Below, piece after piece: positions 9,026-17,718 of a DNA stretch of 64,000 bases (within the stretch, counting starts at the first letter, position 1; each line of letters opens with the position of its first letter). The stretch is from NCBI RefSeq assembly GCF_900107275.1, contig NZ_FNPI01000006.1:62001-126000 (forward strand). Direction: 5' to 3'. Under the pieces are notes generated by a model. The model searched no databases. It was given only the letters and a program-made list of their open reading frames with translations, and was not told where the DNA came from. Position numbers and translations under genes: made by a program. The DNA comes from Evansella caseinilytica. GTDB taxonomy: Bacteria > Bacillota > Bacilli > Bacillales > Salisediminibacteriaceae.

Positions 9026-9671
9026 TCTTGTCAAAAAGGATTTCCTGCTTGCAAAAAAATATATATTGGCAATGGTTCTCTTTGCGGTTGCAGGTCCAAT
9101 TTTTATTTATTCCAAGCTTGGAATAAGCGGCGGCAGCTTCATTAGCTTCCTCATTACCCTGTTATTTGTGGAGTATATTCTGTTCAATATGGTTGCCATG
9201 ACCGAAGATAAATATAAAGGAGCCGCGCTTCTTTGTACAACACCATATACAAGGAATGGCGTCGTCAAAGCAAAATTTCTATTCATTCTTGTTCTTTTTA
9301 TTTGCTGTTTCCTTTTATACAATCTGGCAACGGTTATCGTCGGCTCAAGCGGCTTGGAAAGATTGAGCATGTCTGATGCAGGAACCGCTTTGCTTATTGT
9401 CGCTGTTTTCTTCGGAATATTGATTCCGTTTCAATTTTATTTCGGCTATGAGAAAACAAAGTATATCTCGTTCTTTGTAATATTTTTAACACCATTTATT
9501 TTACCGGGGCTAATACAGTTGTATCAGGAGCTCGATCTCGCTTCTCCTGTCCAAATGTTGTCATCTCAGCCGCGATTCGTGAGCGATTGGCTTCCTTTTA
9601 TTGCTGCCTTTTTGATTGGAATAATATCGATGCATGTATCCGTAAAAATTTATTCTGAAAAGAATTTGTAA
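9015..9671 (+). CDS. ABC-2 type transporter permease
   Basis: A membrane protein of 218 residues with about six hydrophobic segments, for example ILAMVLFAVAGPIFIY, SFLITLLFVEYILFNMVAM and FLFILVLFICCFLLYNLATV. It belongs to the ABC-2 permease group found beside YtrA regulators (ABC2_membrane_5-like) and would form the channel for the preceding ATPase. I prefer the ATG at 9015 because AGGAG at 9001-9005 is 9 nt upstream; the ATG at 9006 abuts that site. The gene starts inside the end of the ATPase gene. It closes the three-gene operon. Confidence 0.85.
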   Translation: MLFNLVKKDFLLAKKYILAMVLFAVAGPIFIYSKLGISGGSFISFLITLLFVEYILFNMVAMTEDKYKGAALLCTTPYTRNGVVKAKFLFILVLFICCFLLYNLATVIVGSSGLERLSMSDAGTALLIVAVFFGILIPFQFYFGYEKTKYISFFVIFLTPFILPGLIQLYQELDLASPVQMLSSQPRFVSDWLPFIAAFLIGIISMHVSVKIYSEKNL

Positions 9672-9787
9672 GCATTCTTTGTGAAAAGCAAGCCTGTGAA
9701 ACCAAGATAAAGGATTTTCCCCGAAAGTGTCGTATTTTTATTTCTTAGGATGATTTCTAAAAAAGCAAAGGAAACGGAGTGGCGCGG

Positions 9788-10231
9788 ATGAGGGTATTGT
9801 TTCAATACAATTGGCAAGTCAGGGATGAGTGGTTTCAATGGTGTGAACAGTTGGCGGAAGTGGAATTGTTGCGGCCAAGAACCGGGGGAGTGGGAAGTAT
9901 TTTAGAAACACTTTTTCACATTGTGGACGTGGAGCAGGCTTGGATTAGCGGCTTGCAGGGAAAACCAGAATATCATCATCGGTTTGAAGAATATGCCTCC
10001 CTGGAAGCGGTAAAACAGTTATCGGACCGCTGCCGCCCGGATGTCGAGAGATTTGTAACGAATTGGTCACCGGAGCTTGAGAAAAAGAAGTTTCTTGAAT
10101 TTTATTATGGAGAAGTGATGCGGCATGTGATCGCCCATGAAATTCACCACATCGGTCAGCTATCGATTTGGTCGCGGGAACTGGGCCTCAAACCCGTTAC
10201 TGCCAATCTCATTCGCAGAGGGCTGGTGTGA
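9788..10231 (+). CDS. DinB-family protein
   Basis: A 147-residue four-helix-bundle protein of the DinB/YfiT superfamily, whose members bind a divalent metal and often act as thiol-dependent transferases. The typical histidines are visible: one in LFHIVDVEQAW near residue 37, and a cluster in HVIAHEIHHIGQLSIWSREL near 118-137. I chose the ATG at 9788 because GGAG lies 8 nt before it; an in-frame GTG at 9779 overlaps that site. The gene is single and follows the ABC operon by about 115 bases. The substrate is unknown. Confidence 0.85.
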   Translation: MRVLFQYNWQVRDEWFQWCEQLAEVELLRPRTGGVGSILETLFHIVDVEQAWISGLQGKPEYHHRFEEYASLEAVKQLSDRCRPDVERFVTNWSPELEKKKFLEFYYGEVMRHVIAHEIHHIGQLSIWSRELGLKPVTANLIRRGLV

Positions 10232-10260
10232 TCACATTGATGAAGATGGGTATCTCAAGT

Positions 10261-10292
10261 GGACGCTGAAAAAGGATGCTTTTTCAGTGTCC
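10261..10292. terminator. hairpin after the DinB-like gene
   Basis: A 14-bp stem with one G-T pair and a GATG loop (GGACGCTGAAAAAG / CTTTTTCAGTGTCC) begins 30 bases after the stop. There is no clear T-run, so it is only a candidate terminator. A stem of related sequence occurs at 23461-23491. Confidence 0.4.
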
Positions 10293-10307
10293 AAAAAACG
10301 ACATGGT

Positions 10308-10620
10308 CAAGAGGTTAATCGTAAACGAAAAGTGCTCCAGAGCGGTGGAACGTTGAAGAATAGCTGCTAATCGAGTTCAAAAAGGTTCATGAAGCCAGTA
10401 CAAGGGAATTCTCCTCGCCTTGCCATTCGGCGGGAAAACAGAGCAAATTGGTGGAATGAAGCGTTAAAGTAACAGGAATAACCTCAATTTCGGCGGAATT
10501 CTATTCCGAAACGCCTGAAACCATGCTTAAAACGAGGTTCAAAGAGGTAGTATGGTAACAACAGCGAATAACAGCGCCAAATCATGCTCATCGGACGACC
10601 ATAGGTATCTCCTATCTAGC
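10308..10620. repeat. degenerate short repeats between DinB and MBL genes
   Basis: 10308-10378 holds about one and a half units of the 52-bp repeat family (ggttaatcgtaaacgaaaag, then tgctccagagcgg). 10427-10506 holds the second family, with cggcgggaaaaca, tggtggaat and cggcggaattc. A decayed first-family unit lies near 10565-10605. This fills the 500-base gap, and I see no gene. Confidence 0.5.
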
Positions 10621-10732
10621 CAACGATGATCTTTTCTTCGTTAAACGCCCGATGATTTAGAAATTCTGCTTCCCGGATATTTTGAACATCCTCTACAAGT
10701 AGCCGTTATTGATAAAGGAGATGCAGACAACA

Positions 10733-11647
10733 ATGAATGGAAAGCTTCCGTCAGTACCTGCTGATACACCACAATGTCAACTGAAAGTCATGAATGCCGG
10801 ATTTTGCCGGGCAAAAAAATCGCATATACTTAAGGGAGCCGATAAGGAAGAGGTTTGGCTGCCTGCATTGTTTTATCTGATAGAACATCCGAAGTATGGT
10901 AAATTATTATTTGATACGGGTTATTCTACCCGTTTTTTTGATGTGACAACGAAATTTCCATTTTCCATCATGCAAAAACTGACCCCTGTCCGGATATCCA
11001 CGGAAGAGAATGCAGGGAATCAATTGAAGCGGCTAGGGATTGCACCGGAGGAAATCAGCATTGTCCTGTTATCCCACCTGCATGTCGATCATGTCGGGGG
11101 AGTCGATGGTTTTCCGGAATCGACATTTTATGTAAATAAGCAGGAATGGGATTATTGCCGGCAATCGGAGTGGAAGCTGTTCCGGAACGGCTATATCAAA
11201 AAACTGTTCGAGCAAGTCGCTGCATCCGCGCTGACACTGTTGGATTTTGAAAAAAACGGGTTGCCTTACGGTCCGTTTCCAAAAACAATCGACCTTTTTA
11301 ACGACGGATCAATTATCTTGGTGCCGCTGCCCGGCCATGCGGTGGGACAATACGGGTTAATGTTGAATATCACGAAGGAAGAGCGGTATTTTCTTGTTGC
11401 CGACAGCGTCTATGTCAAGGAGAATTACCGTAAGGAGAGAGCCGGTTCCCGCTTGAGCCGGATCGCCCATCATGATCCGCGACGGTACCGGCAGCAGTTT
11501 TCTATCTTGCGCCAGGTGGAGGAAGCAAATCCGGGTCTCCACCTCATCCCCTCGCATGATCCGGAGGCGTATATCGAATTTGTAAAGACAAAAGGAATCA
11601 GCGGAGGAAGTGGTGAAGCTCGGATCGACAGAAGAGAAAAAAATTGA
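10733..11647 (+). CDS. MBL-fold hydrolase, N-acyl homoserine lactonase family
   Basis: A metallo-beta-lactamase-fold protein of about 304 residues. The zinc motif HxHxDH is present as SHLHVDHVGG. Further ligands are likely His in PLPGHAVGQYG, Asp in LVADSVY and His in LIPSHDPEAY. The overall pattern fits the AHL-lactonase branch (AiiA-like), whose members open the lactone ring of quorum-sensing signals, though related lactones are possible. The start is uncertain. AAAGGAG at 10714-10720 is 12 nt before ATG 10733 and abuts ATG 10721. The reading frame runs into the remains of a TetR-type gene, so the last 15 residues may not be original. Confidence 0.85.
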   Translation: MNGKLPSVPADTPQCQLKVMNAGFCRAKKSHILKGADKEEVWLPALFYLIEHPKYGKLLFDTGYSTRFFDVTTKFPFSIMQKLTPVRISTEENAGNQLKRLGIAPEEISIVLLSHLHVDHVGGVDGFPESTFYVNKQEWDYCRQSEWKLFRNGYIKKLFEQVAASALTLLDFEKNGLPYGPFPKTIDLFNDGSIILVPLPGHAVGQYGLMLNITKEERYFLVADSVYVKENYRKERAGSRLSRIAHHDPRRYRQQFSILRQVEEANPGLHLIPSHDPEAYIEFVKTKGISGGSGEARIDRREKN

Positions 11648-11866
11648 AGGCTGCTGTCTCACTGATTAAGGAAAACGGGTACCACGCAGTAAAACAACAA
11701 AGGAAATTGCCCGCAAAGCAGACGTTAATCGAAGTGACGATTTTCTGTAATTTCGACTCTTTGCTGTCACAAATTATTCATGAGAATCTGTTTGAAACAG
11801 ACGAACAAGCATTTATCCTTAACTGTAATCGGCTGTTTGTTAAAACAATGCTTCCAATAGTTTCAA
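11613..11866 (+). pseudogene. TetR-family regulator relic, several frameshifts
   Basis: GGAGG at 11603-11607 precedes GTG 11613. Three reading frames together spell a TetR DNA-binding domain: LGSTEEKKIE in frame 1, then AAVSLIKENGYHAV from about 11648 in another frame, then TTKEIARKADVN, then EVTIFCNFDSLLSQIIHENL back in the second frame. No single frame is open throughout, and the ligand-binding domain is missing. It overlaps the end of the lactonase-like gene, so it was probably that gene's co-transcribed regulator. The relic ends where the composite repeat begins. Confidence 0.7.
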
Positions 11867-11874
11867 ACAGACAA

Positions 11875-12345
11875 GGGGAGTCTCAAAAGGGTGTTTTTTC
11901 CCTTTTGAGACTCCCCCGAAGCGATGAGCCACACTTCACCGAGAAGCTGCGAGCTGTCTCATTGTGCCATCGCGCGCGATGGCACTTGGATCGACATCAG
12001 TGAAATATTGGTAGAGGAAGAGACGATGCGCGAAGCCGCTGCATCTTTTTAATAGCCCGATAGGAGTGGTTTTTTCCTATCGAGCGTGCAGCGACGAGCA
12101 AAGCTACGATGCCTTTCCCATCGAGTTGTCTCGACGGATAGTCATCGAAGCTGTGCTTGCAGAGGAAGAGACAAGCACGAAGCAATGGGTGGAGCCGCTG
12201 CATTCTTTTCAGGCCGACTGTGAGTGGTTTTCTTGGAGTCAGGACGACGACATTTCGCCGTTGCCCATAGGACGTGGGCAGCACTTAGGCGGAATTGGGG
12301 CGCATCGTGCGGAACCATTGCCTTTTTGAACAGACTCTTATCGTT
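11875..12345. repeat. composite hairpin repeat, large mosaic copy
   Basis: Modules in order: a 17-bp stem at 11875-11916 (GGGGAGTCTCAAAAGGG type); a block with a perfect 22-bp palindrome at 11964-11985; a small hairpin around gataggagtggttttttcctatc near 12058; a block shared with 16.73-16.81 kb; and a nested stem-loop at 12252-12295 (outer ATTTCGCC/GGCGGAAT). It lies between convergent genes. Short ORFs here are translations of the repeat, not genes. The remaining bases to 12510 show nothing further. Confidence 0.8.
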
Positions 12346-12510
12346 TTGGCTTTTGACACAGCCCCCCTTTCGTTTGTAGATGAGTTACGGGAAGCTGCGT
12401 CTGGCGTTTACCAAGGAGTTGCCGCGGACGACCCTTCTGCCAACCGCTGAAACTATCAGCTGCCGGCTAAGTGGCTCTTTTTATGTAAGGAAATTCAGCT
12501 GCTTTCCATA

Positions 12511-13092
12511 CTATTCATAATCGTTTCCGCTTTCCTCTAATTCCTGTAACATTTCCTGATACTTTGCTTTATTTTCCTCTGATTCACTCCAGCCTTCCGC
12601 ATAGATGGACATAATTTTGCCGGAGCTCACTTCGACTACGGCTTTTACATCCTCCTCGTTATTTTCCAGCAGAAAAAATCCATAAGGAATATAGGAAGAT
12701 AAATTGGTTGCTTTTGTGATTTGCGCGCCGGCCAATTGCGTCAGCAACGGATGATCGATGTTTTCCAAAATAACGTCCTGATAGCTTTCTGAAACAACAA
12801 GCGAGATGTTTTCTTCTAGCGTACCGTCATTTAATATTTCAAGAAAATTTGTGATAGGACTGGTGTTTTTCTCTATCGTTTCCTCTTTTTCCTTCTCCCG
12901 ATTTTCGTGTATAACATTTACCGCATCTTGTAATTCCGGGGATACCGGCTCCGGGCTACTGGAGTCGCCGAACATGTACGACCCATGGCGAATCAGAAAA
13001 CTTATCGTTAACCCGAATGCCATCGCGTATACCGGCCATTTTAGCTTTTTTTTTGTTTGCTCTTTTTGAGTAGATGCTCGATTCTCTGTCAT
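12511..13092 (-). CDS. membrane-anchored hypothetical protein
   Basis: A 193-residue protein I do not recognise. A basic N-terminus (QKEQTKKKLK) is followed by one hydrophobic segment, WPVYAMAFGLTISFLI, at about 20-35 that would anchor it, with the rest probably outside the cell. The extracellular part is rich in Glu and Asn and ends with many acidic residues (EESGNDYE). GGAGGAAATAAA precedes the ATG. It follows the frameshifted TPR gene on the same strand after about 120 bases, so the two may be co-transcribed. Confidence 0.7.
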   Translation of the reverse strand: MTENRASTQKEQTKKKLKWPVYAMAFGLTISFLIRHGSYMFGDSSSPEPVSPELQDAVNVIHENREKEKEETIEKNTSPITNFLEILNDGTLEENISLVVSESYQDVILENIDHPLLTQLAGAQITKATNLSSYIPYGFFLLENNEEDVKAVVEVSSGKIMSIYAEGWSESEENKAKYQEMLQELEESGNDYE

Positions 13093-13212
13093 TTTATTTC
13101 CTCCGCTTTCTTAAACGCTGCTATTTCAATGCTGTTTTTTCAGCTTAAAAACGTATGATACATTTGCTGCTGCTGGGATAAATATTTTTCTGAAAAAATT
13201 CTAATTGCACTG

Positions 13213-14269
13213 TTACGGAATTCGCTGTTGGTGATTGGTTTCCGGTTCATGAAGTGATACAGCGTGTGCATGTCTATTGTCAAACGCATTTTTCATTGCT
13301 TCCCGCGCGGCTGTTTGCCCCCAACTGTTCATCCTGACTATTGCATTTCCCTTGAAGCCTGCTTTTTTCAATATTCGATTTTCCAGCTTCAAGCTGATAA
13401 ATAACAGCAGTAGATAAATAACCAGCGCGATTAAAAATTTTTCTTGAAAAATTACTGCCACGGCTACAAAAACAAGGAAATATAGGATAGCTGCAATCGT
13501 TCCATCAGACACTTTTTCCTTAAACAATCTCCAGAAAAAATCAATGGGATAAATCCACAGAATTCCATTCACCGCTCGCATAGCTTGAACAACGGGATTT
13601 TTAGTAGGATAGATTGTTTTAAATAGTACGCTGATCATTTCGTTTCCCGGATCAAGTTTAAATGCTTCATTTATATATTCTTGTGCCTTTTTATATTTTC
13701 TTAAGATAAAGTACGACCAGACAAATCGGGCAAAAATAACACCTTTTTTCTCGATTCCTTGAAGTGCTGCCTGTTCGAAATTTTCCGCTTCTTGAAAATG
13801 ACCATTTTTGCACAAAAATAGGTGGAAAATCCCTGCATACCAGTCGTTTTGTGGATCAAGGCGGATCGTCTCCCGATAGGAAGCCAATGCTTGCTGCTTG
13901 TTTGTTTGTTTGTTCGTTTATTTGAGCATGCAGACCATGAAAAAAGTGATTGTCCGGATAAAGACGAAGCCCTGTCTCTACTAGCTCATTTCGTTTTAGG
14001 TCATTCAATGAAAAGTCATAGTACAAACCGGCGGCTATCGCCAAAGCAGCTTCTTTTTCAGGAGCTCTCTGAACCGCTTCGTCTATCCACCGAATGGCCT
14101 CCTCTTTTTGTCTTAGAACAGAATAATAATAGGCCATAAAGAAATAGCCGATATCGTCTTCCGGATGAGTTGTGATCATCCGGAAGACGAGGTTTTTCGC
14201 GTTGTCTTTTTCTTCTTTTAAGAGGTAAAGCTCAAGTTGTTCGAGTTGTTGAAGTAATGATTCTGACAT
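13213..14269 (-). pseudogene. TPR membrane protein, frameshifted at a tetranucleotide tract
   Basis: Two overlapping minus-strand frames together form one protein of about 350 residues. The first (from 14269, MSESLLQQLEQLEL) carries TPR-like helices up to the end of LHAQINEQTNKQ. The second continues as ALASYRETIRLDPQNDWYAG, adds more TPR-like repeats and ends with two hydrophobic segments (TIAAILYFLVFVAVAVIF, LIALVIYLLLLFISL). The break lies in four TTGT units at 13898-13913 (ACAA on the coding strand). Removing one unit restores the frame to read NEQTNKQQALASYRET. This may be a slippage mutation, a phase-variable switch or a sequencing error. Confidence 0.75.
13898..13913. repeat. tetranucleotide repeat (TTGT)4
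   Basis: Four perfect TTGT units lie exactly at the reading-frame break of the TPR gene. With three units, or with six, the two halves would be in frame. Confidence 0.85.
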
Positions 14270-14281
14270 GTGCTCCATCCT

Positions 14282-14916
14282 TATTTTTTCCGTTGCTTGT
14301 GGGTAAGTGCTTTTTTATCCATTGCCAGCGTCCGCGTAAGTAAGGAAAGCCTGTCAAAATATCGCATGTTATCCTTTGGAACAATGCTGCTGCCCAACGG
14401 GCTGTTAAGCTTGAATATCGGGTGGAACATCTGTCCTGTAAATAGGCGCCGATGCCCCCCTTTTACAAAAAGGAGTAAACTTCCTATAAGGTATTTCGAC
14501 TTAACAAAAATAACCAAAAATTGTACCCTTCAATATTAAATCACAAAAATTAAAATGATCAATGCGGCAATAGTCCCTAAAATTTACTGTCGTGAAAGTG
14601 GAGGTATATTAACAAAGGACTTTTTTGCCAACTGTTTGTCAACGGTCGATAATCACCTCAATTTATTTTTTCGTGATTTAAGGTTACGATCAGAGAAGTG
14701 GGCAAGAGCTGCTTGTCTTCTACTCAAAGGAGTAAGCAAAAAACAAAAATCGAAATTAAATGGGAACGATGCCTATATATCGCAATATGAACCAAAATCC
14801 CCTTGTAATCGCTGCATCGCAAAGCTACAATGAAACTTATTTATGTGACTAAATACATATCAAACTTTAGAAACATATAGATAAAATGTTTAAGTCTATG
14901 AATGAAGGTGACACAA
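14282..14916. other. gap without a firm gene
   Basis: A minus-strand frame ending at 14281, two bases before the first ATG of the TPR gene, carries a protein-like stretch (SPLGSSIVPKDNMRYFDRL) and could be the tail of a decayed upstream gene; I cannot name it. On the plus strand a 92-residue frame at 14555-14833 lacks a ribosome-binding site and resembles nothing I know. The remainder is AT-rich and should include the promoter of the lipoprotein gene at 14917. Confidence 0.4.
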
Positions 14917-15441
14917 ATGAAAAGATGCATAAAATTATTCCCATTCTTAATACTACTCCTAGTTATGACAGGTTGTAACGAAACGACAAATTATGAAGCG
15001 GATGGCCCATTTATTGTCGTGACTTCTTCTCCAGCTGGAGAAGATGATTTTAGAAATCTATTTTCACGTAACTACGCTATTTATGAAAACGGGAAGCTCA
15101 TTGTATACACAGAGCCGGAAAGTAAATTAAAAGTCGGTGACGATGCTCCAGTATATGAAAGCCAGCTAAAGGAAGAGGAAGTAGATCAGTTAAAGCAACT
15201 GATTGAAAAAAATAAATTTTGGAAGTTTCATGAAGACTTATCTGATAATGATACGCAAGATGGCAGTTTTCTTTACGTTACAATACATTTGACAGATCAA
15301 TCAAAAACAGTTGGTGGCTTGAATCCAAACAACCCTAAGTTTATTGAGATTGCAGATTATGTTTTTGATTTAATCAGCGATGATGATGATGAATTATGGG
15401 AAGAGGAGATAACAGATCATATTTTTAAAATGAATCCTTAA
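14917..15441 (+). CDS. small lipoprotein of unknown function
   Basis: A 174-residue protein with a lipoprotein signal: KLFPFLILLLVMTGC puts the lipidated Cys near residue 20. The mature part is acidic, with a central alpha-beta region (LKEEEVDQLKQLIEKNKFWK) and a DDDDE run near the C-terminus. I do not recognise a family. I chose the ATG at 14917 because GAAGGTG lies a few bases before it, whereas the in-frame ATG at 14902 has no site. It is a single gene flanked by gaps of about 400 and 230 bases. Confidence 0.7.
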   Translation: MKRCIKLFPFLILLLVMTGCNETTNYEADGPFIVVTSSPAGEDDFRNLFSRNYAIYENGKLIVYTEPESKLKVGDDAPVYESQLKEEEVDQLKQLIEKNKFWKFHEDLSDNDTQDGSFLYVTIHLTDQSKTVGGLNPNNPKFIEIADYVFDLISDDDDELWEEEITDHIFKMNP

Positions 15442-15673
15442 AAAATCCTTACCATTGTTCGTTTCATATCTTTCATCTGCTCTAAAAGTGTGATCCAAGT
15501 AGGGAAGATAATGTAACGTCTCTTTTCAAGGTGACTCGTATCACTGACAGCTTTGCCCAGCTCGTGCTATTCTTCATTTGTATAGAAGTAAATGCCGCTT
15601 CCGAAAAAATCGGTGAAAATACCGAGCCCGAACAGCGTTATAGACACGCTGTATGAGATAAAGAGGTGAAAAG

Positions 15674-16429
15674 ATGAGTTTTTATGAACAGCTCAGTCAA
15701 GTATATGATGATGTCTTCCCTATCAATGAGACGACGTTTCGTTTTTTGCGGGAAGGTTTGGGAAACGAGGCGAAGATCCTGGATGTTGCCTGTGGAACAG
15801 GGGGGTATTCCGTCCTGTTGTCCGGTGCCGGTCATCGCGTTTACGGAATTGATCAGGACGCAGGAATGATTGAAAAAGCGACAGCGAAGGGGGCGGCAGT
15901 CACCTTTCTGCAGGAGGATATGGTTAGGAGCAAGGAACTGTTTGCCGGGGAGAGGTTTGACTTGATTTATTGCATCGGCAATTCTTTTGTCCATTTAAAA
16001 GACAGGCAGGAAATGAAGCAGTTGATTCAGGATTGGTACGATATGCTGTCTGAGCATGGAAGCCTGATTATTCAAACCGTCAATTATCAGCGGATTTTAA
16101 AAAACAATATTACCTCATTGCCGATGATCCACCGGGAAGCAAAGGGCATTACCTTCGATAGGCAATATGATATCAATCGTGATGAGGGAACGGTTGGTTT
16201 TAAGACCGAGCTGACGGTAACCAATGAAGCAGGGACAGTCAGCTACAAAAACTGTGTGCCGCTGATTCCCGTGGAGATCGAAGAACTGAACGGGTGGATC
16301 ACTGCGGCAGGGTTTCGAAAAACAGAAGTTTTCGGTGATTACTTGAAGGGAGAATATCGCGAAGATTCTCCGGCAGCAATAGTGAAAGCATATAAGAAGG
16401 GACTGTGTCAGAAGCCAAAACTATTTTAA
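15674..16429 (+). CDS. class I SAM-dependent methyltransferase
   Basis: A 251-residue Rossmann-fold methyltransferase. Motif I is ILDVACGTGGYS at about residues 36-47, and the acidic residue binding the SAM ribose is in VYGIDQDAGM. DLIYCIGNSFVHL at about 96-108 matches motif IV, and GSLIIQTVNY the following strand. The C-terminal beta-sheet part after residue 150 (DRQYDIN, VGFKTELTV) is the substrate domain seen in YodH- or glycine-methyltransferase-like small-molecule enzymes. AGAGGTG precedes the ATG. It has no operon partner. The substrate is unknown. Confidence 0.88.
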   Translation: MSFYEQLSQVYDDVFPINETTFRFLREGLGNEAKILDVACGTGGYSVLLSGAGHRVYGIDQDAGMIEKATAKGAAVTFLQEDMVRSKELFAGERFDLIYCIGNSFVHLKDRQEMKQLIQDWYDMLSEHGSLIIQTVNYQRILKNNITSLPMIHREAKGITFDRQYDINRDEGTVGFKTELTVTNEAGTVSYKNCVPLIPVEIEELNGWITAAGFRKTEVFGDYLKGEYREDSPAAIVKAYKKGLCQKPKLF

Positions 16430-16440
16430 AAAATAACAGG

Positions 16441-16914
16441 GCAATGGCTCCGCACGATGCGACCCAATTCCGCCTAAGTGCTGCCCAGGTCCTATGGGCA
16501 ACGGCGAAATGTCACCATCCTCCAATTCCGCTTAAGTACCACTCACGTCCTGTGAGTAACAGCGGAATGTCGTCATCCTGACTCTGAGAAAACCACTTAC
16601 AGTCGGCCTGAAAAGAATGCATCGGCTCCACCCATTGCTTCGTGCTTGTTCAAAAAGTTAAAAACCGATCTTTTTGAACAAACACGATAAATAAATATCA
16701 GGGCAATGGCTCCGTGCTTGTCTCTTCCTCTGCAAGCACTGCTTCGATGACTATCCGTCGAGACAACTCGATGGGAAAGGCATCGTAGCTTTGCTCGTCG
16801 CTGCACGCCCGATAGGAAAAAACCACTCCTATCGGGCTTTTAAAAAGCTGCAGCGGCTTCGCTCATTGCTTCGGGGTGTCTCAAAAGGGTGTTTTTTCCC
16901 TTTTGAGACACCCC
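16441..16914. repeat. composite hairpin repeat, mosaic copy in opposite orientation
   Basis: It contains two nested stem-loops in tandem (16467-16510, 16525-16568), the 16-bp stem of GTTCAAAAAG type at 16642-16686, the block shared with 12.08-12.20 kb, the gataggaa hairpin near 16811-16834, and the long stem at 16873-16914. It starts with gcaatggctccg, and the first part ends with ccattgc, like short inverted ends. It separates two convergent genes, where it could stop transcription from both sides. Confidence 0.8.
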
Positions 16915-16940
16915 CTTTCGGTTTGTTTGGAAGTGGCGGT

Positions 16941-17459
16941 TCAAGAAAGAGCGCTTTTTCTCAGCACTGCCGCTGCATTGTTATTTCCTTTCTCTGATGC
17001 CAGTTCCAGTGCTGTTTTTCCATCTTTATCCTTTGCGGTCAGAGGCGCTCCGTGTTCGAGCAGCAAGCGGATAATTTCCGTATTGTCATCATGAAAGGCG
17101 GCCGTGTGCAGGCAAGTATGACCATTGCTGTCGACAATATCTGTTTTTGCCCCATGATGGAGGAGCAGCTGGATGACTTCCTGGCTGCGCGTTCCGGCTA
17201 GAGCAGCATGCAATGCTGTATTTGACGGGATGAACGAGATTTTCGAGTGGGATACCGCATTGATATCCGCTCCGTAATCGAGGAGGACCTGGAGCGCGTC
17301 TTTGCTGCCGAAGTGGGCAGCATACCCAAGCGGCGTCAACCCATCATCATTTTCCTTATTGGCAAGGGCTGGAGTCGGCATAAGGAGCTGCTTTAATTTT
17401 GCTGCTGCGTTTTCTTGGGCTGCCTGAAACACTTCGTTGATCATTTCGTTCGTTTTCAT
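16941..17459 (-). CDS. ankyrin-repeat protein
   Basis: A 172-residue protein made almost entirely of ankyrin repeats. Recognisable units include DGLTPLGYAAHFGSKDALQV, NTALHAALAGTRSQEVIQLL, GHTCLHTAAFHDDNTEIIRL and GKTALELASEKGNNNAAAVL. Ankyrin arrays bind other proteins; the partner cannot be inferred here. There is no signal peptide, so it should be cytoplasmic. I chose the ATG at 17459 because GGAGG lies 8 nt before it; the longer frame starting at 17483 lacks a site. It faces the composite repeat at its 3' end. Confidence 0.88.
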   Translation of the reverse strand: MKTNEMINEVFQAAQENAAAKLKQLLMPTPALANKENDDGLTPLGYAAHFGSKDALQVLLDYGADINAVSHSKISFIPSNTALHAALAGTRSQEVIQLLLHHGAKTDIVDSNGHTCLHTAAFHDDNTEIIRLLLEHGAPLTAKDKDGKTALELASEKGNNNAAAVLRKSALS

Positions 17460-17718
17460 CGGTGGATACCTCCATTCGTTCATGAAGTGCTTTCATCGAC
17501 AGGGCACCGGTTCCCTTAAAGAAAAGCTGAAGCTCGCAGCGTGAGGAAGCGGTTGTTTGCAATTGCTGCAGCGAGCGATGTGTGTATGTGTATCTCCTTT
17601 CCAAAATCAGCGTGATGGTTACTATTTCGAGGAAAGCCTCCGTTTACCTTCCTTTAGCTTTCTTTTTTTTGCAGGCAACCGGTTCGGCTCTGTCATCATG
17701 TATCGCTGAAGACTGGAA

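Noticed and set aside
10733-11647. Quorum-quenching cluster
   Set aside because: Only a single lactonase-like enzyme is present; no acyl-homoserine lactone synthase or receptor lies near, and the substrate cannot be read from the sequence.
12066-12329. Open frame encoding peptide with SPLPIGRGQHLGGI
   Set aside because: It is a translation of the composite repeat; the same peptide pieces appear in frames at 2.0, 16.6, 26.9 and 37.6 kb without ribosome-binding sites.
14555-14833. 92-codon plus-strand frame in the gap before the lipoprotein
   Set aside because: AT-rich, no ribosome-binding site and no recognisable domain.
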